From assembly GCF_031432425.1 (NCBI RefSeq), contig NZ_JAVKPH010000010.1, forward strand, positions 58,744 to 122,743: a stretch of DNA of 64,000 nucleotides, in the 5' to 3' direction. Positions 1-8,249 of the stretch are shown piece after piece (the first letter of the stretch is position 1; each line of letters opens with the position of its first letter). The DNA is from Ruixingdingia sedimenti. GTDB lineage: Bacteria > Pseudomonadota > Alphaproteobacteria > Rhodobacterales > Rhodobacteraceae. The notes below the pieces were generated by a model. That model saw only the letters and a program-made list of their open reading frames with translations, was not told the DNA's origin and did no database searches. Both the position numbers and the translations under genes were made by a program.

Positions 1-98
1 GAGGCGTGTTCGTCCTCTGCCCGGTAGAGGCTGTTTTCGGCCATCCACGCGCGCTTGGTCTCTTCCGCGGCAACCCAGGCTTCATCGTAGATCGTCAT
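1..98 (-). CDS. gltB: glutamate synthase large subunit, N-terminus only (cut by window edge)
   Basis: Only the first 32 codons are present; the gene runs off the left edge. The peptide begins MTIYDEAWVAAEETKRAW and ends EDEHA just before the point where the family has its conserved Ser-Cys-Gly (the Cys becomes the N-terminal nucleophile after propeptide removal). The next partial codon (TC.) fits that Ser. The start ATG at 98-96 follows a good AAGGAG site six bases upstream, and the stop of the preceding gene lies inside that site, so translation is probably coupled. Known role: amidotransferase and FMN/Fe-S subunit of NADPH-GOGAT, with GltD. Identification rests on the short N-terminus plus operon context. 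Confidence 0.8.
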   Translation of the reverse strand, partial: MTIYDEAWVAAEETKRAWMAENSLYRAEDEHA

Positions 99-101
99 GG
101 C

Positions 102-824
102 TCACTCCTTGGGGTCGGCAGACATTGCGCGGGCGGGGATGATGCGGGCGGGGGCCTGCGACATCATCATGCCGCAGCCGTATTTCGGTTCGGTGGCGAA
201 GAACCCGGGCTCGCCGGGAAAGACGAATTCGACCGGGCTGTGGTCGATGGGCTGGAACCCCTCGCCCACGTCCCATTCCGACGGGCCGGCAAAGAACAGC
301 CGCCATTCGGAATGCACATATTCCCGCCCCCGCGCACGATGCAGCAGCGCGCCGGTATCGGCATCGGTTTCGGAAAAGGCGAATTCGGTCATCTGCAAGG
401 GGACGCCGTCGATCACCCGCGTCTGCCCCGCCAGCCGGTCGAACCCGTCCACAAGACTGGCCGTGCCGTCATCGCGGACCAGCCCGAAGGAAAACGTGTC
501 CATCCCGCTGGCCAGCAGTTCGGAAAACGACGCCGGGTCCGCCGGATCTGGCGCCAGCGACTGGCGGCGCGGGGGCGACAGGTCGACCGATTCCACCCAT
601 TGCGCCTCGTGATCGGTGCGCGAGATGAAATAGGCCCCCATCACGCCGAAATCGACGCGCCACTGGTCGCCCGGCGCATCGGCGCCGCAACGGTAGAAAT
701 TCGACAGCTTGCAGCCAAGCGCCTGCACCGTCAGAAAGCCGTCGCACCCCGCCGGCGGGGTGAAACTGCCCGCCCCTGCGGGCCCTGCGGCGAACGCCGC
801 CCAAAGCCAGATCCAACGCCCCAT
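102..824 (-). CDS. hypothetical secreted protein inside the glutamate synthase operon
   Basis: A 240-aa protein with an N-terminal hydrophobic stretch (residues 3-18, ending AGPAGAGS) that looks like a signal peptide, so it is probably periplasmic or lipid-bilayer associated. Four cysteines (27, 38, 46 and one near the C-terminus in YGCGMM) could form disulfides. No enzymatic motif is recognised. It sits 9 nt after gltD and 3 nt before gltB, on the same strand, so it is co-transcribed with them. Whether it has anything to do with glutamate synthesis is unknown; a secreted protein between two cytosolic subunit genes is unexpected. Confidence 0.75.
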   Translation of the reverse strand: MGRWIWLWAAFAAGPAGAGSFTPPAGCDGFLTVQALGCKLSNFYRCGADAPGDQWRVDFGVMGAYFISRTDHEAQWVESVDLSPPRRQSLAPDPADPASFSELLASGMDTFSFGLVRDDGTASLVDGFDRLAGQTRVIDGVPLQMTEFAFSETDADTGALLHRARGREYVHSEWRLFFAGPSEWDVGEGFQPIDHSPVEFVFPGEPGFFATEPKYGCGMMMSQAPARIIPARAMSADPKE

Positions 825-833
825 CGCCGCCCC

Positions 834-2270
834 CTATTCCGCCGCGACACGCGCGGGCTGCGCCAGATAGTCGAGGATCGCGCCCGCCGCCTCGCGCCCG
901 TCGCGGATCGCCCAGACCACGAGGCTTGCCCCGCGCACGATGTCGCCGGCGGCATAGACGCCCGGCAGGTTGGTGGCGTGGCTGCGGAAATCGGCCTTGA
1001 TGGTACCCCACCGCGTCACGCCCAGATCGGCGGCATCCCATCGGGCGGGCAGGTCCTCGGGCTCGAACCCGAGCGCCATGACCACCAGTTCGGCGGGTTC
1101 GACGTAATCCGCGCCCTCGATCACCTCGGGCGACTGGCGGCCGGACGCGTCGGGCGCGCCAAGGCGCATGCGCTGGACGATGACGCCCTCGACCGCCGTG
1201 CTGCCGGTGAAACCCTTGGGCGCGGCCAGCCAGACGAAATCGACGCCCTCTTCCTCGGCGTTCTGCACCTCGCGCTGGCTGCCGGGCATGTTGGCGCGGT
1301 CGCGGCGGTAGAGGCATTTGACCGAGGTCGCCCCCTGCCGGATCGCCGTGCGCACGCAGTCCATCGCCGTGTCGCCGCCGCCGATCACCACCACGCGCTT
1401 GCCCGCGGCGTTGAGCGTGCCGTCCTCATAGGCCGGAACCTCGTCGCCGAAGCTCAGCCGGTTGGAGGCGGTGAGATAGTCGAGGGCCGGCACGATGCCG
1501 CCCGCGCCCGACCCCGGCGCCATCAGGTCGCGCGCGCGGTAGACGCCCGTCGCGATCAGCACCGCATCATGCTGGCCCCGGATCGCATCGAAGGAAATGT
1601 CGGTACCCACGTCGCAGTTCAGCACGAAGCCCACGCCGCCCTGTTCCAGCTGGTCGATCCGCTGCATCACCACGGGCTTTTCCAGCTTGAACCCGGGGAT
1701 GCCATAGGTCAGCAACCCGCCCGCCCGGTCGTGGCGGTCATAGACCGTGACCTGCACCCCCGCCCGGCGCAGCGCATCCGCCGCCGCAAGGCCCCCCGGC
1801 CCGGCGCCGATGATGCCCACACTTTCTGCGCGTTCGGCCATGGGGCGGACGGGCTTGACCCAGCCTTCCTCCCACGCGGTGTCGGTGATGTATTTCTCGA
1901 TCGCGCCGATGGTCACGGTGCCGTGGCCCGACTGCTCGATCACGCAGTTGCCTTCGCACAGCCGGTCCTGCGGGCAGATGCGGCCGCAGATCTCGGGGAA
2001 GGTGTTGGTGGATTGCGACAGCTCGTAGGCCTCTTGCAGGCGGCCCTCGGCGGTCATGCGCAGCCAGTCGGGGATATTGTTGTGCAGCGGGCAATGCGAC
2101 TGACAATAGGGCACGCCGCACTGGCTGCACCGGCTGGCCTGTTCGGCCGCCTTGGCATCGGCGAATTCGCGGTAGATCTCGTGGAAATCATGTGCCCGCA
2201 GGTTGGCCGGGCGCTTTTCGGGCGTCTCCTTGCCGAGCGTGACGAACTTGAGCATCTTTTGCTGGGCCAT
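834..2270 (-). CDS. gltD: glutamate synthase (NADPH) small subunit
   Basis: 478 aa, the usual length for GltD. It transfers electrons from NADPH through FAD and Fe-S centres to GltB, which makes glutamate from glutamine and 2-oxoglutarate. Seen: an N-terminal cysteine-rich Fe-S domain (RCSQCGVPYCQSHCPLHNN near residue 47, then CGRICPQDRLCEGNC), a first dinucleotide fold GIIGAGPGGLAAADAL near residue 150 (FAD) and a second VVVIGGGDTAMDC near residue 290 (NADPH), and the C-terminal GVYAAGDIVRGASLVVWAI FAD motif. First gene of the gltD-orf-gltB unit; the ATG is preceded by GGGAGA. Inverted repeats lie just upstream (2324-2368). Confidence 0.97.
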   Translation of the reverse strand: MAQQKMLKFVTLGKETPEKRPANLRAHDFHEIYREFADAKAAEQASRCSQCGVPYCQSHCPLHNNIPDWLRMTAEGRLQEAYELSQSTNTFPEICGRICPQDRLCEGNCVIEQSGHGTVTIGAIEKYITDTAWEEGWVKPVRPMAERAESVGIIGAGPGGLAAADALRRAGVQVTVYDRHDRAGGLLTYGIPGFKLEKPVVMQRIDQLEQGGVGFVLNCDVGTDISFDAIRGQHDAVLIATGVYRARDLMAPGSGAGGIVPALDYLTASNRLSFGDEVPAYEDGTLNAAGKRVVVIGGGDTAMDCVRTAIRQGATSVKCLYRRDRANMPGSQREVQNAEEEGVDFVWLAAPKGFTGSTAVEGVIVQRMRLGAPDASGRQSPEVIEGADYVEPAELVVMALGFEPEDLPARWDAADLGVTRWGTIKADFRSHATNLPGVYAAGDIVRGASLVVWAIRDGREAAGAILDYLAQPARVAAE

Positions 2271-2323
2271 GACCGATCTCCCTTGCGTCGCGCCGTGGTA
2301 CAGCGGGCCGCAGGGGAATAAAA

Positions 2324-2368
2324 GTCAGTACGACTGACCTAAATTCAGCATTTCTGGCCTATGCTGAA
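2324..2368. promoter_or_regulatory. two inverted repeats upstream of gltD (candidate operators)
   Basis: Two adjacent dyads occupy the gltD leader/promoter region: GTCAGT-ACG-ACTGAC (2324-2338, perfect 6-bp arms) and TTCAGCAT-N9-ATGCTGAA (2344-2368, perfect 8-bp arms). They are unlike the surrounding GC-rich DNA. The second is followed on the plus strand by ATTTTTTG, which resembles a terminator, but no plus-strand gene precedes it. On the minus strand they lie 54-98 nt upstream of the gltD ATG. I read them as regulator-binding sites; the regulator is not identifiable from sequence. Confidence 0.45.
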
Positions 2369-2423
2369 ATTTTTTGCATTCTAGACCCGGAAAACAGGTC
2401 AGTTCAGTTTACCTAACCCAGCG

Positions 2424-3227
2424 TCACCCCCACCACAAGGCCACCAGAGCCGCCCCGCCGACGATGATTCGCCACCAGCCGAAGGGCGCCACCCCGTGCC
2501 GCGCGATGAAGCCGAGCGCCCATCGCACCACCAGCACCGCGCTGACGAAGGCCATGACGAAGCCGATGCCGATGTCCCACATCGCGCTGCCGTCCAGCAC
2601 GTCGCGGTTCTTCCACAGGTCATAGGCAAAGGCGCCCGCCATCGTCGGCATGGACAGGAAAAAGGAAAACTCCGTCGCCGCGCGCGGGCCCACGCCCATG
2701 AACATCGCGCCGACGATGGTGGCGCCCGACCGCGACACCCCGGGGATCATCGCCAGACATTGCACCAGCCCGATGCCGAAGGCCGTGCGCAGCGGCACCT
2801 GCGCCGCATCGCCATAGCGCGGCCAGGGGGCCAGACGGTCGGCCAGCAGCAGGATGACACCCCCCAGCACCAGCATCACCGCGATCAGCACCGGGGTTTC
2901 GAACAGCACCCGCTTGATGAAGCCATGCGCCAGCACGCCGATCACCACCGCGGGCAGAAAGGCCAGCAGCACCGCGCCGATGAACCGCCGCGCGCCCGCG
3001 TCATGGGGGGCCGCCGCGAACAGCCGCGTCAGCCGCCCGGCATAGACGGTCAGCACCGCCAGCACCGCGCCAAGCTGGATCACCACCTCGAAGGTGCGGC
3101 CCGCGCTTTCGAACCCGAGGAAATGCCCCGCCAGCAGCAGATGCCCGGTGGAGGAGACCGGCAGGAACTCCGTCAGCCCCTCGATCACGCCCAGAAGCGC
3201 CGCGACCAGCGTGTCCGAAGCCGGCAT
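2424..3227 (-). CDS. uppP: undecaprenyl-diphosphate phosphatase
   Basis: 267 aa, polytopic inner-membrane enzyme that dephosphorylates undecaprenyl pyrophosphate to recycle the lipid carrier for peptidoglycan and polysaccharide synthesis; it can confer bacitracin tolerance. Both family signatures are visible: EGLTEFLPVSSTGHLLL near residues 16-32 and IPGVSRSGATIVG near residue 170. The ATG at 3227 is chosen because the protein then starts MPASDTLVAALLGVIEGLTEF, the normal family N-terminus. It lies 5 nt downstream of the NDUFA9-like gene and is probably co-transcribed with it. Confidence 0.95.
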   Translation of the reverse strand: MPASDTLVAALLGVIEGLTEFLPVSSTGHLLLAGHFLGFESAGRTFEVVIQLGAVLAVLTVYAGRLTRLFAAAPHDAGARRFIGAVLLAFLPAVVIGVLAHGFIKRVLFETPVLIAVMLVLGGVILLLADRLAPWPRYGDAAQVPLRTAFGIGLVQCLAMIPGVSRSGATIVGAMFMGVGPRAATEFSFFLSMPTMAGAFAYDLWKNRDVLDGSAMWDIGIGFVMAFVSAVLVVRWALGFIARHGVAPFGWWRIIVGGAALVALWWG

Positions 3228-3232
3228 GCCCG

Positions 3233-4216
3233 TCAGCTGCGCAGGTTGCGGGCCGAATCCATGATCGCCTTGAACTGTCCCGCCGGGCGGTAGGGCCACA
3301 GATATTCCGGCAGAACGGCGCCGAGCGGCGTCGGCGTGATGCCCAGATCGGCCAGCCCGCGCGCGTCCGGCGCCACCACATTGTCGCGGCCGAGGTTGCG
3401 CAGCTGGTCGCGCGTCAGCACGGTATTGGTGATCAGCCCCATCGTGATCCCCTGCACCATGTCCAGCCCGAAGGCCGGGATCCATGCAAGGAAGGACGGC
3501 AGCGGCAGGATCGCCCGGCGGCGCTGGATCACCGCCAGCATCTGGCGCATCAGGTCGCGCAGCGTCGCGACCTCGGGCCCGCCGAGTTCGTAGACGCCGG
3601 GCGCCGCCGCGCCGGTGGCCCCGGCCACCGCCGCCTGCGCCACGTCATCGACATAGACCGGCTGGAACCGCGTCCCCGCGCCCGCCAGCGGCAGCACCGG
3701 GCTGCGCGCGGCCATGGCGCCGAAACGGTTGAAGAACTTGTCCTCGATCCCGAAGATGACCGAGGGGCGCAGGATCACCGCATCGGGACGGGCGGCCAGC
3801 ACCGCGGCCTCGCCTTCCGCCTTGGTGCGGGAATAGGTGCTGTCGCTGTCCGCATCCGCGCCGAGGGCAGAGATATGCACCAGCCGCGCCACGCCCAGAT
3901 CCGCCGCGATCCGCGCCACGCGGGCGGCGCCGTCCACATGCACGGCGTCGAAACGGTTGCGCCCGGCGGTGTTCAGGATGCCGACGCAGTTGACCACCGC
4001 ATCCGCCCCCAGCATCGCCGCGCGCACGGAGGCGTCGTCGCGGATGTTGCACAGCACGGGTTCCACCTGCCCCGGCGCGCCATAGGGGCGCACGAAGATC
4101 GCCTCGTTCGGGCGGCGGACGGCGACGCGCACCCGCCAGCCGGCCGCTGCCATGCGCCGCGCGATATAGCGCCCCACGAATCCCGAACCGCCGTAGATGG
4201 TGATGAGCTTCGCCAT
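3233..4216 (-). CDS. complex I NDUFA9-like NAD-dependent epimerase/dehydratase family protein
   Basis: 327 aa, an atypical short-chain dehydrogenase of the NDUFA9-like group. The N-terminus ITIYGGSGFVGRYIARRM carries the glycine-rich Rossmann motif (residues 6-17). Residues near 130 show SxYSRTKAEGE, which keeps a Tyr-x3-Lys arrangement. In mitochondria NDUFA9 is an accessory subunit of complex I; the bacterial homologue may help complex I assembly or quinone metabolism, but that is inference from the family. It is followed 5 nt later by uppP. Upstream (4307-4378) lie three palindromes that may control it. Confidence 0.88.
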   Translation of the reverse strand: MAKLITIYGGSGFVGRYIARRMAAAGWRVRVAVRRPNEAIFVRPYGAPGQVEPVLCNIRDDASVRAAMLGADAVVNCVGILNTAGRNRFDAVHVDGAARVARIAADLGVARLVHISALGADADSDSTYSRTKAEGEAAVLAARPDAVILRPSVIFGIEDKFFNRFGAMAARSPVLPLAGAGTRFQPVYVDDVAQAAVAGATGAAAPGVYELGGPEVATLRDLMRQMLAVIQRRRAILPLPSFLAWIPAFGLDMVQGITMGLITNTVLTRDQLRNLGRDNVVAPDARGLADLGITPTPLGAVLPEYLWPYRPAGQFKAIMDSARNLRS

Positions 4217-4306
4217 GCCCGAACCTCCGCCGCATTGCCGTATCGCTGTGCTGCCCGTTCCATAGCCTTGCCCCCGCCCTGCGACAAGCGCAATAGGCCG
4301 ACCCCG

Positions 4307-4378
4307 CGGCGAAATCGCCGTAAACCTGCCACAACGCGGCGAAATCGGCGCGAATGCGCGGGCGCGGCGAATTTGCCG
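4307..4378. promoter_or_regulatory. three spaced CGGCGA-N2-TCGCCG palindromes
   Basis: Three 14-bp dyads sit at 4307-4320 (perfect, CGGCGA AA TCGCCG), 4337-4350 (one mismatch in the right arm) and 4365-4378 (CGGCGA AT TTGCCG, one mismatch). Start-to-start spacings are 30 and 28 bp, about three helical turns, so the sites would face the same side of the helix. They lie between the divergent NDUFA9-like gene (start 4216) and the tRNA-Leu promoter (from 4398). I infer an operator array; I cannot name the regulator. Confidence 0.5.
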
Positions 4379-4397
4379 AAAGGCGCAACTTCACCCG

Positions 4398-4426
4398 TTG
4401 ACAGCCCCCGCGCACCCCGATACATC
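4398..4426 (+). promoter_or_regulatory. housekeeping promoter of tRNA-Leu
   Basis: A perfect -35 box TTGACA (4398-4403), a 17-bp spacer, and a -10-like TACATC (4421-4426). The mature tRNA begins 17 nt after the -10 box. The same -10 hexamer with the same spacer length appears upstream of secA. Confidence 0.75.
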
Positions 4427-4442
4427 ACGCCCCACGACACCG

Positions 4443-4527
4443 GCCCAGGTGGCGGAATTGGTAGACGCGCTGGTTTCAGGTACCAGTGCTGCAAGGCGTG
4501 GAGGTTCGAGTCCTCTCCTGGGCACCA
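4443..4527 (+). tRNA. tRNA-Leu (anticodon CAG)
   Basis: 85 nt including an encoded CCA (4525-4527). The acceptor arms GCCCAGG (4443-4449) and CCTGGGC (4517-4523) pair perfectly. The anticodon stem CTGGT/ACCAG encloses the 7-nt loop TTCAGGT, giving anticodon CAG, which reads CUG, a frequent codon in this GC-rich genome. The T-arm carries GGTTCGAGTCC, and a long variable arm marks it as a class II tRNA, as expected for leucine. Confidence 0.97.
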
Positions 4528-4538
4528 AGTTTCGGCTG

Positions 4539-4580
4539 GAAGCCGCGCAACCCGTAAGGGATGCGCGGCTTCTGTCTTTT
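4539..4580 (+). terminator. intrinsic terminator of tRNA-Leu
   Basis: A perfect 10-bp stem, GAAGCCGCGC (4539-4548) with GCGCGGCTTC (4563-4572), 14-nt loop, followed by TGTCTTTT. It lies 12 nt after the tRNA CCA end. Confidence 0.85.
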
Positions 4581-4614
4581 CGGGCCTCCGGTGGCTGCCC
4601 GCCCCCGGCGGGGG

Positions 4615-5829
4615 TCAGGCATCCGGGGTGACGTCGGCCTTTTCCATGCGCGCGGCCGCCACCGGTGGCGGGGGCGGCGGGGGCGGGGGCGGGGCGGTTC
4701 CGGCCACGGTCTCTGTCCCTTCGGGCAGGTCCACCGCCAGTTCGCGCTGCCATTCGCGCCAGATCGACACCAGGATCGCCATCAGCACCGGGCCCACGAA
4801 CAGCCCCACGATCCCCATCGTCTTGACCCCGCCGATCAGCCCGAAGAACGTCGGCAGGAACGGCAGCCGCACCGGCCCGCCGACCAGCATCGGCCGGATG
4901 GTCTTGTCGACCACGAACAGTTCCACCGTGCCCCAGAGGAACAGCGCCACGCCTTCGAACGGACTGCCGCTGGCCACCAGATAGATCGACACCAGCGTGA
5001 ACGACAAAGGCGCCCCCCCCGGGATCAGCGCCATGAACCCGGTGATGACCGCGAAGGTGACGGGCGAGGGCACGCCCGCCAGCCAGTAGGCGACGCCGAG
5101 GATGACCCCCTCGCCGATCGCGATCAGCGTCATGCCGGTGACGGTCGCGGAAATCGTCGTCGGCACGATGCGCGACAGCCGGTTCCACCGCCCGGGCAAC
5201 AGCCGCGCGCCCACCCGGTCGATCTGGGCCACCAGCCGGTCGCCGTCGCGGTAGAACACGAACAGCGTGATCAGCATGAACACCAGGCTCAGCGCCAGAT
5301 GGAAGGCGATGGACCCCGTGGCCAGCGCGGCGCGGTAGATGGCGCCGATGTTCTCGCCGCTGATGATCTGCACATATTCGCTGATCGCGCCGGGCCGGCC
5401 GATATGGCTTTGCCATTGTTCGTCGAGCCAGGGGCCGATCTGCGGCAGGCCGGGCACCCAGTCCGGCGTCGGAGCGCCGGTGCTGTTGACCATGATGCCC
5501 CAGGAAATCCAGCTGCGCAGTTCGCGAAAGGCGTAAAGCAGCGCCAGGATGATGGGCAGCACCAGAAAGCAGACCAGCGTCAGCACCAGCATCGTCGCGA
5601 CGCCGGTCCGGTTCAGTTCCAGCCGGGCGAGCGCGCGCTGGCGCAACGGCCAGCTTGCCACCGCGATCACGCTCGCCGCCAGCACCGGCACGAGGAACGT
5701 ATGGAAGAAATAGACCGAGGCCGCGAGAATCGCCAGCAACAGCCAGCGCGCCGCGGAAAGATCGGTGATCAGCGGACGGTTGCGCGGGCGGCCGGCGGGG
5801 GAACGGGGTGGTACCGTGGACTCGGGCAT
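4615..5829 (-). CDS. AI-2E family transporter (PerM/TqsA-type membrane protein)
   Basis: 404 aa. The family has about seven to eight membrane helices; hydrophobic segments are visible from residue 25 onward (LLLAILAASVYFFHTFLVPVL) and the typical conserved region near residue 280 reads ITGFMALIPGGAPL. Members export small molecules (TqsA exports autoinducer-2; some act as Na+/H+ antiporters), so the substrate here is open. The C-terminal tail has a run of about ten prolines before VAAARMEKAD, a low-complexity feature encoded by a GC-only tract. Divergent from the P450 gene. Confidence 0.9.
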   Translation of the reverse strand: MPESTVPPRSPAGRPRNRPLITDLSAARWLLLAILAASVYFFHTFLVPVLAASVIAVASWPLRQRALARLELNRTGVATMLVLTLVCFLVLPIILALLYAFRELRSWISWGIMVNSTGAPTPDWVPGLPQIGPWLDEQWQSHIGRPGAISEYVQIISGENIGAIYRAALATGSIAFHLALSLVFMLITLFVFYRDGDRLVAQIDRVGARLLPGRWNRLSRIVPTTISATVTGMTLIAIGEGVILGVAYWLAGVPSPVTFAVITGFMALIPGGAPLSFTLVSIYLVASGSPFEGVALFLWGTVELFVVDKTIRPMLVGGPVRLPFLPTFFGLIGGVKTMGIVGLFVGPVLMAILVSIWREWQRELAVDLPEGTETVAGTAPPPPPPPPPPVAAARMEKADVTPDA

Positions 5830-6039
5830 GAAATCCTTCTGGGCGCGGTTCTGGGCGCGGTTTGCCGGATGCTAGAGGGTTTGGTTCCCCGGGTCCATCG
5901 GCTTGCCGCGACGTCGCTGAATTGTCATGCGCCTCGCCGCGCGCACCCGTACCGCCGGAAGGGTACAGACAGCCCCCGCCCCGCGCCCGACGCTTTCCCC
6001 GCCGCCATCGGCCCGATGCCGACAGCAGGGAGAACCGGA

Positions 6040-7257
6040 ATGACCGACACCGCCACCCGGACGGATCTGAAGGACCCGCCGCTTTTCCACATCGACCCGT
6101 ACAGCACCGAGGTGCTGACAGACCCCCACCCCTTCTACCGCAAGCTGCGCGAGGCCGCGCCGGTGGTCGAACTCGCCGGCCACGGGGTCTATGCGGTGGG
6201 CGGCTATGCCGAGGCGCGGCAGGTCATCACCGACCACAGCCGCTTTTCCGGCGCGGGCAGCGTGGGGCTTTACGATCCGCGCAAGCCGGGCTTCGCCGGC
6301 CGCCCGCCCAACCCGCTGGAAACCGATCCGCCGGAACATACCCAGACCCGCGCGGTGGCGAACCGGATCATGTCGCCGCTCAAGATCCGCCGCTGGCGCG
6401 CGCTGTTCGAGGAAAAGGCGGCAGAGGCGGTGGACCGCATCCTCGCCAACGGCGGCGAATTCGACGGCGTGCGCGATCTGGTCGAACCCGTGGTCTTCGG
6501 CGGCTTTCCGGTGGCGATGGGGATCCGCTTCAACGCCGAGGCGATCCGCGCCATCGGCTACATGTCCTTCAACATGAGCGGCCCGCAGAACGAGTTGTTC
6601 TTCAAGGGCAAGGAGGCGGGCGAGCCCTGGGCGGACTGGTTCGCCGCCGCCTGCGAACGCGATTCGGTCCAGCCCGGATCCATCGCCGACGAATTCTTCG
6701 CCGCCGAGGCCGCCGGCGAATTGCGCCCGGGTTTCGCCACCTCCGTCACCCGGGCGCTGGTGCGCGGCGGCATGGACACGACGATGAGCGGCATGACCGG
6801 CGCCTTGCGCCTGCTGGCCGAATTCCCCGACCAGTGGCGGGTGGTCGAGGAAAACCCCGCCCGCATCCGCGCCGTGTTCGACGAGGCGCTGCGGTACGAA
6901 CCGCCCACCCATATCGTATTCCGCACCACGCTGGCGGACTGCGAACTGTCCGGCTACCGGCTGCGCGGCGACACCAAGATCGCCTACCTGCCCGGCGCCG
7001 CCAACCGCGACCCGCGCCAGTGGGAAAACCCCGACAAGTTCGACGTGATGCGCGACACCGCCAATATCCACATGTCCTTCGGCATGGGCGAACACAACTG
7101 CATCGGCCAGAACGTCGCGCGGATGGAGGCGGAGGTGATGCTGCGCGCCCTCTTCGACCGGGTGAAGCGGATCGAGATGACGGCCAGGCCGCGCTACCTG
7201 ATGCACAACCAGTTGATCACCATCGACCACCTGCCGCTGCGCGCGATTCCGCGCTGA
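6040..7257 (+). CDS. cytochrome P450, CYP199-like
   Basis: 405 aa soluble bacterial P450. Seen: I-helix GGMDTT (oxygen activation), the K-helix ExxR in FDEALRYEPP, and the heme loop FGMGEHNCIG with the thiolate ligand Cys354, which fits FxxGxHxCxG exactly. By memory of the family, segments such as SGPQNELF and GAANRDPRQWENPDKFD resemble CYP199 enzymes that demethylate para-methoxybenzoates; the substrate here is inference. The start ATG at 6040 follows AGGGAGA. No ferredoxin or ferredoxin reductase gene is adjacent, so the electron donor must be encoded elsewhere. Confidence 0.93.
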   Translation: MTDTATRTDLKDPPLFHIDPYSTEVLTDPHPFYRKLREAAPVVELAGHGVYAVGGYAEARQVITDHSRFSGAGSVGLYDPRKPGFAGRPPNPLETDPPEHTQTRAVANRIMSPLKIRRWRALFEEKAAEAVDRILANGGEFDGVRDLVEPVVFGGFPVAMGIRFNAEAIRAIGYMSFNMSGPQNELFFKGKEAGEPWADWFAAACERDSVQPGSIADEFFAAEAAGELRPGFATSVTRALVRGGMDTTMSGMTGALRLLAEFPDQWRVVEENPARIRAVFDEALRYEPPTHIVFRTTLADCELSGYRLRGDTKIAYLPGAANRDPRQWENPDKFDVMRDTANIHMSFGMGEHNCIGQNVARMEAEVMLRALFDRVKRIEMTARPRYLMHNQLITIDHLPLRAIPR

Positions 7258-7351
7258 CCGCGCGGGGCCCGGCCGGGCCCCGCGACCCGCTTGCAGCCGC
7301 CCGCCGATTGCGGTCTGTGATGGGGCAGGCGCACCCCGGCAGGAGGCGGAG

Positions 7352-8194
7352 ATGACCTTTACCCCGGCCCGCATCGGCCAGATCTGCGCGCTGCTGAGCC
7401 GCGTCGGCAAGGTGGAACTGCTGCCCCGGTTCCGGGCGCAGATGCCCAACCGGGTCTATGAAAAGACCTCTGCCTTCGACGTGTTCAGCGAGGCGGATCA
7501 GGCGGCAGAGACGGAAATCACCGCCGAACTGGCCCGCCTCTTTCCCGGCGCGCTGCTGGTCGGCGAGGAAACCAGCGGCCACGACGCGCAGGCCATCGCG
7601 CGGCTCGGGCAGGCGGATATCGCCTTTCTGGTGGATCCGATCGACGGGACCAAGAACTTCACCTCGGGCCTGCCGCTGTTCGGGACGATGATCGCGGGCC
7701 TGATCCGCGGGGAAATCGTCTTTGCCGCGATCCACGATCCGGTGTGCGGGGACACCGCCCTTGCCCTGCGCGGCGAAGGCGCGTGGATGCGGCGGGCGGA
7801 CGGCGCCGAAACCGCGCTGCGCGTCGCGCCGCCCTGCGCGCCGGGGCAGATGACCATCGTCGCCGGGACGAACTTCCTGCCCGCCGACCTGCGGCCCGTC
7901 GTGCTGGCGAACCTGCCGAAATTCGCCATGAACTTCTGGCTGCGCTGCGCCGCGCACGAATACCGCCTTGCGGCGGGCGGGCAGTGCGACCTGCTGGTCT
8001 ACAACAAGCTGATGCCATGGGATCACGCCGCCGGCTGGCTGCTGCACCGCGAGGCGGGCGGCTACAGCGCGCATTTCGACGGGACGGACTATCTGCCCGT
8101 GCATACCACCGGCGGGCTGATCTGCGCCCCCGACCGCGACAGCTGGCTGGCGGCGCGGGATTGCCTGTTCGGCGGGCGGATCCCCGGCCGTTGA
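7352..8194 (+). CDS. inositol monophosphatase family phosphatase
   Basis: 280 aa, Mg2+-dependent sugar/nucleotide phosphatase fold. Metal-binding motifs are present: GEET (residues 71-74), DPIDGTKNF (near residue 95) and the C-terminal WDHAAG (near residue 224). The substrate cannot be told from sequence; candidates include inositol-1-phosphate, histidinol phosphate or fructose-1,6-bisphosphate. It is distinct from the cysQ homologue at 19903. A GGAGG site precedes the ATG. It lies 56 nt before the RNase D-like gene. Confidence 0.9.
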   Translation: MTFTPARIGQICALLSRVGKVELLPRFRAQMPNRVYEKTSAFDVFSEADQAAETEITAELARLFPGALLVGEETSGHDAQAIARLGQADIAFLVDPIDGTKNFTSGLPLFGTMIAGLIRGEIVFAAIHDPVCGDTALALRGEGAWMRRADGAETALRVAPPCAPGQMTIVAGTNFLPADLRPVVLANLPKFAMNFWLRCAAHEYRLAAGGQCDLLVYNKLMPWDHAAGWLLHREAGGYSAHFDGTDYLPVHTTGGLICAPDRDSWLAARDCLFGGRIPGR

Positions 8195-8249
8195 CCCCGG
8201 CCGGCCGCGCGTTTATTCCTGCGCCACCCGCCCCGTCCGGGGCTGCCGC

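Noticed and set aside
2344..2376. Hairpin TTCAGCAT/ATGCTGAA followed by a T-run read as a plus-strand terminator
   Set aside because: No plus-strand gene lies upstream; both flanking genes are on the minus strand, so an operator role is more reasonable.
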